DNA from: Corticium candelabrum
Lineage: Eukaryota; Porifera; Homoscleromorpha; Homosclerophorida; Plakinidae
Length of the DNA: 64,000 nt
Direction: 5' to 3'
NCBI RefSeq assembly: GCF_963422355.1
Contig: NC_085085.1
Coordinates: forward strand, 14,645,317-14,709,316
In this document: piece by piece, positions 55,516 through 64,000 of the stretch
How positions within the stretch are numbered: position 1 is the stretch's first letter
How the letters are laid out: every line of letters starts with the position of its first letter
Made by a program: the position numbers and the translations under genes
Notes under the pieces: generated by a model
The model's database searches: none
What the model was told of the DNA's origin: nothing
What the model saw: the letters and a program-made list of their open reading frames with translations, nothing else

Positions 55516-56738
55516 ATGCTAAAACTAGTCTTTGCGCTAGTATTTCTGGCTCTGGCCAGTGGCCAAACGATACGTCCAAACATTTCTGACACATTCAAGT
55601 CTGAGGTAAGAAGATCCTACATGATGCTGTGGGCTAGACAGACGGTATCGGTACGTACCTAGAGCCACTTCGCTAGTACACAATGACATCAGTGCTCCTT
55701 GCATTTCTTCGATTGTTTGGAGTTGAGATTGCTAAGCTAGACCTCTAGCGAGAACGCTAGGGTGCGGTGTGTTTGTCTACAGTACTGGCCGGGCACTTGT
55801 CGACATGCAAACCTCTGAACTGAATTAACTCAAGCGTTTGAGTTGAAAACGCGAGCAAGTAACAAGCTATCGAGACAGTCGTATTCTTTGACGAACGCGT
55901 TCAGATTCGAGATTTAGTTTCGAATGACCCGAAATATACATGAGGTGCGACTGCATGGCAACACCGGTACATCTTGACTAGTTACTGCACTGTGCTGCAC
56001 GTGTGATGATACTCATTGACAGATCTCTAAGCTAACTGTATTCTTGTTAGATTGATGTGGAATTTCATGACGTCGATGGACTGCATTTCGGAGACGGTAG
56101 AGTAGCAACATCGACTCGTACTGCACATACCTAGTCACAACCGGTCGATACACGTTGTTATGCAGGTCTGTGGGACTGCGACTATGCCAACGACATGGCA
56201 GTCGAAAATTACACACTGGACGAGGGAGGCAAAAAAAGAATGGTCGAAGTACTTCAGCGCTACGATATGGTACCATACTGTTTGCATGTGAACCTTCCAT
56301 CATCACTATCCACCTGTAGACGTGACCGTCATGTATTGTGCCGGTCCTGGTACCGGTGTGATAGAAAGAAGTCTTTGAAATCAACTCTTACGGTCATCAC
56401 GACTGCAGTCATCGCACTGTAAGCGGTCACTTGTCCAGCGTCTTCGGCTTTCTAAAGAATTCGACCTATAGAGGAGAGCAGCAATACCACCATCGAACCT
56501 ACCAGATGTGGGGAGTCGAGGCTAGTGCAACGTTTATTAGACAAACTCTATCTAACTTTAACTCTATGTATAGGCAGGAGGAATCATAGTTGAAGTGGGT
56601 ATAGAGAATGCCACTCCTGATCGACCTTACATTTTCAGAAGGAAACATGCTGCTGACGAAACATTTTATTTCTTCCGGTCGTTTAATGCCACTGAACCTC
56701 CTGCTTCTGTATTTGCCATTCCTTCCGACTGTCGCTGA
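55516..56738 (+). CDS. Ependymin-like secreted protein, copy B
   Basis: Exons 55516-55605, 56051-56096, 56166-56269, 56365-56520 and 56574-56738. The signal peptide MLKLVFALVFLALASGQ is followed by PNISDTFKSE, VEFHDVDGLHFGDG, WDCDYANDMAVENYTLDEGG, KKRMVEVLQRYDM, VFEINSYGHHDCSHRTVSGH, SVFGFLKNSTYRGEQQYHHR, AGGIIVEVGIENATPDRPYI and the end ASVFAIPSDCR. It is closest to copy C, with the same exon pattern and phases. The fourth intron seems to begin with GC (GAG|GCTAGT), which preserves alignment with copy C; a GT site six bases earlier would drop two codons. Secreted, function unknown. Confidence 0.68.
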
Positions 56739-57497
56739 AGAGAACGAGAACGAAGCATTTAGTTGGATTTGTCGGTTGTCAGTCAGCTAACACATTGTCT
56801 GACGCAAGAACTGAAGATAGCTTTTGCGTGATTTGTTGCATTTTTGAATTTCCTTGATTACTTTGTTTGAGAATTGAGCTTGAGTTAGTGGTGACTCTCG
56901 ATCTGTATGGGCCATCTAGATCAACATAGGATGCAACATAGGATGCAAACAAACTTACACATGTCTAGGTGTGATAGTTAACACACTATACTATGAGCCA
57001 CCAAACTCAAAACACCAGCAATAACATCTACGCGTTGCTTTAGAAACTAATCGTTTACCCATCTCTGCAAGTATTTCTCAATTACTGCATTCATGCATTG
57101 AGCAATATATCTGTTTGATAACTAGATAATAGGAGATAAAGTAAATATTCTATATTGTAAAACAGGTTCTTTTTGTAAGAAAAATCTATTAACCAACATG
57201 TTGGTCCTTATCATCAGAAATCTATCTTATCTTAGATATTCACTGGTTCTAAATGCTAAGTTTTATAATTGCTATTGTTTGTGTTCTTATACATTAGGTA
57301 CTTGTTTATGTACTGTAAAGTCTAGGCGTTACTTCGTTTCACAAGTTTTGTGTGGAGGAGGTAAACTGTTCACACACTCGGCGCACGCCCAGTTCCAAAT
57401 TCCAAAAACAAGATCAAAAGTACCGTCAATTTCACGTGACTTACTCAGTGTGATTGCATGCGTTGACATTTGACATTTGACTTGCATCTCAACAACA
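56739..57497. other. Spacer between ependymin-like copies B and C
   Basis: 759 bp, AT-rich, without a recognisable exon. The plus-strand frame at 57198-57473 has no coding features. Confidence 0.5.
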
Positions 57498-58583
57498 ATG
57501 AAGCTCCTCATCGCCTTCCTGTGTATCACCGTGTCCACATCTCAGACGCCACCCGAGCGTCCTGTAATCTCGGAAACTTTCTCGTCAATGGTACCGAAAT
57601 CAGTCAATGCGAACAAGTATATTAGTCTCATTACAAACCTCATTGCGTTTTCCTAGACTGACATCGAATCCCACGAACCAGGAAGAGTATTATTTGGAGA
57701 AGGTAGAGTATGCTTGCCTCAGAATCTATTTCAGCTGCTGCGACACCCTTGTATACATATGTGTAACATGTGATCATGTAAACCAGGGATATGGGATATG
57801 GACTATCAAGGAAACAAGGCAGTAGAAAACTACACGCTGCGAGAAGAGGGACCAAGTCGAAGAGTCCTCAACCTTCAACGATATGACATGGTAGAGCAGT
57901 GAAACGTAGTAGTCTATATCTATTATCAATTAATTAATTAAAATTCATCTCTCTATTGCTAGGGCGAGGTCTACGAAATTAACGCCTACGGACACAACCA
58001 ATGCTCTCATCGCGAAGTGACTGGTCACATTGTCAGCGTGTTCGGTTTCCTAGAACAAGCAGAGTACATGGGCATTATACCATTCCGAAACCATGACTTT
58101 GAATTCTGGAAATATTCTGTGAGTGGAGAAAATGCCACATATTTATTTCTACTTGCAATTGCATGGCTACCTAGTTATGTTATGTATCACACCAGATTAC
58201 TCAGGTGTAGTTCCTTCTAGGGGCTGGGGTACACAAACACGAAATAGGTACAGTACCAACAGAAAATACACAACACACACTAAAGCTACCAACTACACTA
58301 ATAATTTCATACTTCTAACACATGCCAGTCCCGTTTTTTCAGTTCGTAAGTTGACTAGTATGTGTGTGTGTGTGTGTGCGTTTATTTCTAGGCTGGCGGA
58401 TTTATCCTTGAACTTGGTGTTGATGAAGAAGATCGGAATAGACCTGCTGTCCTAAGAAGACACCACGCTGGTGGAGATACAGTAATTTACTTCAGAGAAT
58501 TCAACAGCACCACTCCGACCGCCTCAGTCTTTGAGATCCCACCCGATTGTCGGGAGACATTAAATACTGTCCAACAACTCTAG
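57498..58583 (+). CDS. Ependymin-like secreted protein, copy C
   Basis: Exons 57498-57590, 57657-57702, 57787-57890, 57963-58118 and 58392-58583, all in phase. The signal peptide MKLLIAFLCITVSTSQ is followed by RPVISETFSSM, TDIESHEPGRVLFGEG, NKAVENYTLREEGPSRRVLN, LQRYDM, EVYEINAYGHNQCSHREVTG, HIVSVFGFLEQAEYMGIIPF, AGGFILELGVDEEDRNRP and VFEIPPDCRETLNTVQQL. About 195 residues, the size of the ependymin-related family. It is followed by a foldback element rather than another copy. Confidence 0.7.
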
Positions 58584-58824
58584 TCAATCACGTGGGCAGT
58601 GACTCCTAGCGCTACACTTACCTGCTTTTGCGTGAGCGGATTTGTTTGCTTCAGCATATTTTTAGATTCTTTTTTAGTTTTATTGAACGCTGATCTTTAC
58701 ACAATCCTTTCATGTTTTGATTTTTGGATGTCTGAATTGGCTCACATTATGGTGCAATGATGTCTCAACTAGAGTTTCCTATACCAGTGTACTGTATGTT
58801 GCACCCACGCACAATGCATACCAT

Positions 58825-59032
58825 GGGCGCGTTCGATTGGGCTCTTCCAGCCTCTTCCAGAAGAGGCTCCGTGTGCACACCCCTCTCCAACTTCTACAGT
58901 TCTGCCCCTATAGTCGAAAGAGCCAACTCTACCGACTCTGCTGCTCACTGGAAGAACGCACCCCTCTTGAAGAGGGGCGTGCTCTTCCAGACTCTTCTGG
59001 AAGAGGCTGGAAGAACCCAATTGAACGGGCCT
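58825..59032. mobile_element. Foldback MITE, ~208 bp
   Basis: GGGCGCGTTCGATTGGGCTC then TTCCAGCCTCTTCCAGAAGA at the left end is mirrored by TCTTCTGGAAGAGGCTGG and AAGAACCCAATTGAACGGGC at the right end. Internal CCCCTCTTCAAGAGG-type palindromes make almost the whole element self-complementary. Frames on both strands across it are artefacts. It sits in the 3' flank of the last ependymin-like gene. Confidence 0.8.
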
Positions 59033-59579
59033 CATGCCATACTTCACGTTTTCATTTTAGAATACATACAACAGATAGTTGGGAAAATGTGTTTGAAAAA
59101 AGAAATTTTATGAAGAAGTGAACACAACAAGTCTGGTTGTGTTCTCTTCAGATATATTACACGTTTCACTGCATGCTGAACGATTCTTTCAATCTGCAAA
59201 AGTGAAGCCATACTCTTATCATTAAGATTGGATAAGACAACAAATGGTAATCAGTACTAAATTACTGTTGTTGATTACCTGAAGCAACTGTCATCCAACC
59301 ATGAAAAAGTCTACACAACTACATGTCTGAAAGCTCTTCCTTCATCCACCCAGACTGAACTTGTTTTAGAAACAGTCCACAAGGTTCCCGAATTAATACC
59401 TATAACAAGAGCATCATACCTCAGTTTATACCTATTGTCTACGTACTCTTATAAAAAACGTAGCAACTAGAGCAAGTGGGAAAAATTTTGAGGCAGGCTG
59501 GACACTGTGTGGCCATCTTAAATACTTGAGAACTACAAATATGCAATTTTGTCACTTGACTTGCCAACAGAGTAGCTCA

Positions 59580-60453
59580 CCTTATGCAGTTGTTCAAAAG
59601 TCTCTGCAGCCATCAGCTGCTCTCTCAGTAGTCTCAGTATTGCTAAGCAGAATCTCTGCATTGCAAACAGTGCCCAATCCGCAAGAAAAAGCTGGTCCCA
59701 AATGAACATCACACTGTGATACTCTAAAACACTAACAAACCCCTAAAAACACAAATAATTGCTTAGTTGATGTCAGACAATGATTAGTTGTGAGGATGAT
59801 GTCCATGCACTAACTTACTTCTGTAACCCATTTTCTGATAAAGATTTCTGGTCCAAAAACTGATGACTGCCCACTGCTGTCTGAAGCAGCCAACTTTGCC
59901 AAAAACTCCTAATACAATGTACTACTATTACATAAACATATTTAGATGCACAACATTACAAAACAAAACTAACTTGATGTTGTCCCAAATTGGCCTTCCT
60001 AGTCACTGAAACAAGATGCAAATATAACCGCTCATCAGCTCGTTGTATAGTCCTAATGACATCACTGCTCATATCACTGATTGCTTTGTGAGATGGAAAA
60101 CAGTATGTAACAACTTCATGTAGTCGCCATGCCAATTCCACGCAGTGATGCTCATCATCTAGAAATGATCGATAGCAAAAATTGTTCTATAGTTTTATCG
60201 TTTTCTGTGGTTCTTTACTTTCAATACGTTTCTTGTCCCAAAACGCTAATACAACCGGAAATGAAAGATAAATATGTGTCGGCTCATATGATTTGTTGTA
60301 TATGTACAAGCAATTGAGAATATTTTGAATTACAGTTTTCCACTGAAGCATTTCATCAAGTTGATCGGACAGTGGCAGAGTGGTACGATAAGCCTAGCAT
60401 AGTACAACATTGTCACATCAGTCAGTTAGTTACACACACGCATGCTCGTGCGT

Positions 60454-60486
<33 letters not shown>

Positions 60487-61552
60487 CACACACAAGCAAA
60501 CAAATAACAAACAAAAAATACAAAAATTGCATGTTGCTACAACAGTGACTGAAGGAAGAAAGACACCATGTGAGAGCACCAAAAATAATAATAAATTTTC
60601 CACGCATGCACAAATATATGTGTACTGTATATACGTGTAAGTGGCACACAAGTAGAGCAAACTAAAAGGTCAACTATTTACTGATACGCAACAAATCCAG
60701 TAATAACTAATTCTCAATTTCCTATTTAATTACAAACACATACATAGAATAATAAGTCACGACCTGTCTGCACACTCAACTACTCTTATTCACCTGCTCT
60801 ACTGATCTCTGTATTAATCCCGAGATCGGTGATTTCAGTGGCGATTTGTGTGCGGCAGTGTCCATTACTCTTTGTATGGTTTCCATAAATCTCTTCTTCC
60901 TCACATCGACACTGCTCACCGTTTCATTTCCCCCCAATTCTTTCTTTGCTATCCGAATCAAGTTTGCTATCATACTGTCTAATGTTAGAGACCATACACA
61001 TCCACGTAGAGTGTCAGGCAACAGTCTCCCGTATATTGTTTTGCAGATAGATTTTAGTTGTTCCGGCCGTCTCTGCAAAAGGCAAGCCAACGCTGATCCA
61101 ATAGTTTCACTCTGATATAACCCACTGTCACCAGACGTTCCTCGTATCTGCTGGTTGACTCGTGACACGACCAAACACTTACAAAATTGTTCAAATTCTT
61201 GTACTTCCACACACGTTGATCCAGCAACGTCTTTAAGTACAGTATCAGATGCATTAGACAGTAACTGCTTGGCTAGCACCCGAGCTTCCCGTTTAGTTTG
61301 TGCCTGCATAAAAGGAAGCTCTAAGACCATCGGTTTGTCTGGCCAAGACCGAAAGTATTGACGAACAAAGTCGTCACCAAGAAGCTCATAGAGTGCCTGC
61401 CTAATCTCTGGACGGTCTAGCCTCGATTCCAATAGTCCAGCTAACTTCTCACAAATTATATTGCTAACTTTGTGCCACGGCGATGACGGCAATAAAGTCT
61501 CTTGAAGACATGAATCAAGCCACGTCACTCGATGTTCACATACAGAATCCAT
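59580..61552 (-). CDS. Unidentified protein with a possible TBC-like domain
   Basis: Exon 60794-61552 (reading may extend upstream to 61660) encodes MDSVCEHRVTWLDSCLQ..., with LGDDFVRQYFRSWPDKPM, CLLQRRPEQLKSICKTI and RLLPDTLRGCVWSLTLD. The last resembles the LP..LR..VW start of Rab-GAP TBC domains. Further exons (about 60318-60394, 59973-60161, 59818-59910 and 59580-59743) add EMLQWKTVIQNILN, DEHHCVELAWRLHEVVTYCF, IRKWVTEGFVSVLEYHSVMF and IWDQLFLADWALFAMQRFCL; the IWDQLFL..W pattern fits the end of a TBC domain. The catalytic Arg and Gln fingers are not evident, so GAP activity is doubtful. Two more candidate exons (about 59268-59310 and 59160-59205) may complete the 3' end. I cannot name the gene. 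Confidence 0.6.
60453..60487. repeat. (CA)n microsatellite in an intron
   Basis: A short CA run within the first intron of the TBC-like gene. Confidence 0.9.
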
Positions 61553-61764
61553 CGTTACTGTAAAGCTTGATGTTAGAGTACAGGTAAGAGTTCGGGTGCT
61601 TCCGCCCCGTAGCAGTATTTGGCTTGTGGATCTCGGTAAGAATTCTCGTGTTGAACACTCTGGAATACAAACAATTACTAATAGTTTGTTAAGTATTACA
61701 TCAAATAACATTTGTGTCCTATGGATACGTAGTGACAGTTTAAACTATACCTAGCACGCTTGAC

Positions 61765-62031
61765 CAGGGATGGCCAAATGCAGCCTTTAACCTGTTACGT
61801 GTGATCGCTTTAAAAATCTTTGGTGCAATAATGATCATGCAGTAAGAAGTCTTCCATTGTTTCTGTCTGGAAGCTGCGAGGCAATTGCATGAATGTGCCA
61901 GCTTCTGTTGCAAAGTATAAAACTGGTTAATTTAATTAGATATACACTTTTGAATGAGCGGTAAGTGGGATGGCTACAAACAGCCTGATGCTTGTGTGGG
62001 CCTTTGGTAACTGAAGCCTTGGCCATCCCTG
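61765..62031. mobile_element. hAT-type MITE, 267 bp
   Basis: CAGGGATGGCCAA at 61765-61777 is matched by its complement TTGGCCATCCCTG at 62019-62031. CAGGGATGGCCAA is a very typical hAT terminal repeat. The flanks share only TGAC, so a full 8-bp duplication is not seen. It lies between SPRING1 and the TBC-like gene. Confidence 0.8.
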
Positions 62032-62157
62032 TGACCTAAAGTCTCTAGTGTATAAAACAGGCCATTAAAATTGTAGGTATATGGACTCATATGTGACCAA
62101 CATTGCAGTATACTACTTTGTGCTGGTAACACAAGAGAACTGAAGTGGTGGTGGTAG

Positions 62158-62158
62158 T

Positions 62159-62247
<89 letters not shown>
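62158..62247. repeat. (TG)n microsatellite
   Basis: About 88 bp of uninterrupted TG, between the last visible SPRING1 exon and the hAT MITE. His-Thr frames across it are artefacts. Confidence 0.95.
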
Positions 62248-62249
<2 letters not shown>

Positions 62250-62291
62250 ATGTACTTATAAGAGTGGAAAATACCAGAAACATCCACTTAC

Positions 62292-62786
62292 CAAAGAAGA
62301 CGTCCTACACTTGGCAAGACACAATTCAAACTGATCACGAACGGCTGATATAACGGTATGAACCGATACAACGGCTCGACTACGAATACTTCTCAAAAGT
62401 GGCTGCTTGTCAGGATGAAGACAACAAGAAATGCAGTGTTCATACAGACCACAACATCCAGTGTCCTGACAACCAGTACAAGCGAATCTCTGCGTTGAGT
62501 GCCTGTTCGGATTACAACAGCCGTTAGGCTTCACATCAATGTGCCGACACACGTACCCGAGTTCGTCTGTGATTAAATTTCGTCCTTGTTCTGAGTTACG
62601 ACAATGTGAAAGTGACGTCAAATTGGCCAGAGGTAGCCACACAAACTGAGCAGGAGCGATTTCTGACGCCTCCTCGATATCTTCAGCGGTCTCGGGAATG
62701 GTAATCCAGATGCCCACCAAAATAAGGCAAACGAGAATAGCCGTCCACCACCGATGGTGCAAGAGAAGACGAGATCGTCTTAGCAT
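62292..62786 (-). CDS. SPRING1: SPRING1 (C12orf49), SREBP pathway regulator, 5' part
   Basis: The frame begins MLRRSRLLLHHRWWTAILVC, a short basic head and one membrane segment (about residues 15-31), i.e. a type II protein of the Golgi. The lumenal part follows the SPRING family closely: CRNSEQGRNLITDELGYVCR, NGCCNPN, RFACTGCQDTGCCGLYEHC, SCCLHPDKQPLL, and VRDQFELCLAKCRTSS. The family activates site-1 protease (MBTPS1) and so SREBP cleavage and sterol synthesis. The exon ends with a good donor (TTTG|GTAAGT at 62291). The expected last exon, about 25 residues in human, was not found and the downstream DNA is microsatellite and MITE, so the annotation is partial. Confidence 0.9.
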
Positions 62787-62868
62787 CTACCAAAGCACCA
62801 TATCCGGGAGACCATACAGTTCGAGAGGCCTCGCGTGTTCCGACCTTTGTTTGAGTGTGACTGTCATC
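62787..62868. promoter_or_regulatory. 82-bp bidirectional promoter of SPRING1 and PLGRKT
   Basis: The two ATGs face away from each other with only 82 bp between them, so their 5' leaders and promoters must be shared or overlap. No TATA box is present. Confidence 0.7.
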
Positions 62869-63533
62869 ATGGGATCGATCACGAGCTCCATTGCTGAGAA
62901 CATGAAATCCGCTATGCAAGAAACGATGGACAAACAGCAACAGGTTATGGTCGAGAATCAACGGAAGATGGTAAGGACCCGTTTGGGGCAACTGTACGCA
63001 AATTACCTCGATCTACAGTGGATCGACATCCGTTGTGTCTGACAACAGGCAGAACGGCAACTGCAGATGCAGAACGAAATGCGTATTAGGATGTTTGCGA
63101 CCCAATTGGCAGCAGCAAGAGAGCGACTGTACTGGTATGGAGCTTTCTACGGTTTGGCAGCCGCCGGAATGTTGGCAGGGCAGAAACAAATTCCATTGCT
63201 GAAATACTAATTAACGCAAACACTACTAAACGACTTGTTGACTGTAGTTTTGCCAAGCGCCGCAACCCTACCATACTGATACCCTTTCTACCTCTCACGT
63301 TTGTTGTTGGCTACCAGGCTGATTTTGCTTATGGGTCAAAGATTGGCAGGATTAGAGGTGATACTATGATAGATATTCTTTGTTGAATGCCTGCAGTTTT
63401 CATTTATCTTGTGTATGTAGCGATGGCTGAGGAGACCATGGAAAAAGAGATGGGGTTGCTTGCTCTCCCCACTGGCCTACCAACTATTGATAATATTGAC
63501 AAGAAAATTGAAATGACAAAATCAAAGATGTGA
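62869..63533 (+). CDS. PLGRKT: PLGRKT-like inner-membrane/plasma-membrane protein
   Basis: Four exons: 62869-62970, 63049-63179, 63248-63357 and 63421-63533. Landmarks are MGSITSSIAENMKSAMQETM, QMQNEMRIRMFATQLAAARE, YGAFYGLAAAGMLAG, then ILIPFLPLTFVVGYQADFAY and LALPTGLPTIDNIDKKIEM. Two hydrophobic segments and the DLGYG-like DFAYGSKI motif match vertebrate PLGRKT. The human protein needs a C-terminal Lys to bind plasminogen; this one ends TKSKM, so that activity is not expected. The second intron begins GC (AGG|GCAGAA); reading through would stop after QKQIPLLKY. Length is about 151 residues, like the family. Confidence 0.9.
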
Positions 63534-64000
63534 CATGGAGACTAAAATTTTAACTTATTAACTACATTATATCACTCTGATTGTATGGAATTAATTAAAA
63601 TTCACTAGGTACATCAGTGACATCACAGCCGTTGAGCATAAATCGACCATTGCAGTGGAATCAGTTAATAGATATAAACAAGGCAAACTGGAATCAAATA
63701 CATATGAAGAACGCTATTAATTAAAGTGCCTTCGGTAATCACTAGCATTAAAACATGTGGAGTCAGTCAGCAAGAAGTAATGTGCTATAAACTTGCATAT
63801 CCGACATGACAGCAAATGTTCATTGTTAATATTGATTTTGAAGGTAATTTGTAATGATTGTGTATAAAGTACCCTGCTGCAGCCAATGAGATGATTAAAG
63901 TGTTATTGTTGCACACACTGTACACCATTGGACATAGTCAATACATTAATGTATTAATATCTTCAGAATGTCGAATTGATGATTAATCAGAACAGGTTAG
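63534..64000. other. AT-rich end of window without a visible gene
   Basis: No exon or RNA gene recognised; probable 3' flank of PLGRKT. Confidence 0.5.

Noticed and set aside
61741-61790. Apparent upstream exon (AAFGHPWSSVL) for the TBC-like gene
   Set aside because: Although splice sites would fit, most of it is the CAGGGATGGCCAA terminal repeat of the hAT MITE, so the match is fortuitous.

Overview
The window reads as animal nuclear DNA. Genes are split by short GT-AG introns plus a few GC-AG introns, both strands carry genes, and there are many (TG)n/(CA)n microsatellites and short inverted-repeat DNA elements. The gene set is metazoan: LIS1, CHFR, a T-box factor, a PRD-class homeobox gene, ARPC3, CNTD1, FBXW8, SPRING1 and PLGRKT. 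A Roco GTPase with UIM and Death-like parts, an NB-ARC-like STAND ATPase and a tandem ependymin-like family point to a marine invertebrate. An early-branching animal such as a sponge is my best guess, but the sequence alone does not prove it. All exon maps come from reading splice sites and from protein similarity recalled from memory; no search was run.

Layout. 1-10.3 kb: AT-rich flank, then a ~9.2 kb Mutator-like DNA transposon (minus strand) with imperfect terminal inverted repeats. It encodes a Ulp1-type protease, a GCM1/FLYWCH-like zinc finger, a MULE DDE transposase and a SWIM zinc finger, and smaller non-autonomous elements are nested in it. 11.6-16.4 kb (-): a Roco protein with two UIMs, Roc, COR and a Death-like C-terminus. 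17.65-18.93 kb: a non-autonomous hAT-like element. 19.6-22.6 kb (+): CHFR. 22.7-24.1 kb (-): a compact T-box gene. 24.7-33.7 kb (-): LIS1/PAFAH1B1, 14 exons with repeat-filled introns. 34.2-36.8 kb (+): an intronless, membrane-anchored STAND-TPR protein, head-to-head with LIS1. 37.5-39.7 kb (+): GRWD1. 41.1-42.4 kb (+): a paired-class homeobox gene with an octapeptide and no visible paired domain. 42.7-47.8 kb (-): ARPC3, with a retroelement fossil in its large intron. 48.6-50.0 kb (-): CNTD1. 50.4-53.3 kb (-): FBXW8. 54.1-58.6 kb (+): three tandem secreted ependymin-like genes. 59.6-61.6 kb (-): a gene with a possible TBC-like domain. 62.3-62.8 kb (-): SPRING1. 62.9-63.5 kb (+): PLGRKT, starting 82 bp from SPRING1.

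The genes do not form one pathway. Most are housekeeping or developmental genes packed closely, with two head-to-head pairs (LIS1/STAND and SPRING1/PLGRKT). The most unusual items are the UIM-Roco-Death architecture, the intronless membrane-anchored STAND-TPR protein, the Ulp1-bearing MULE, several apparent GC-AG introns, and a PLGRKT lacking the C-terminal lysine that binds plasminogen in vertebrates.
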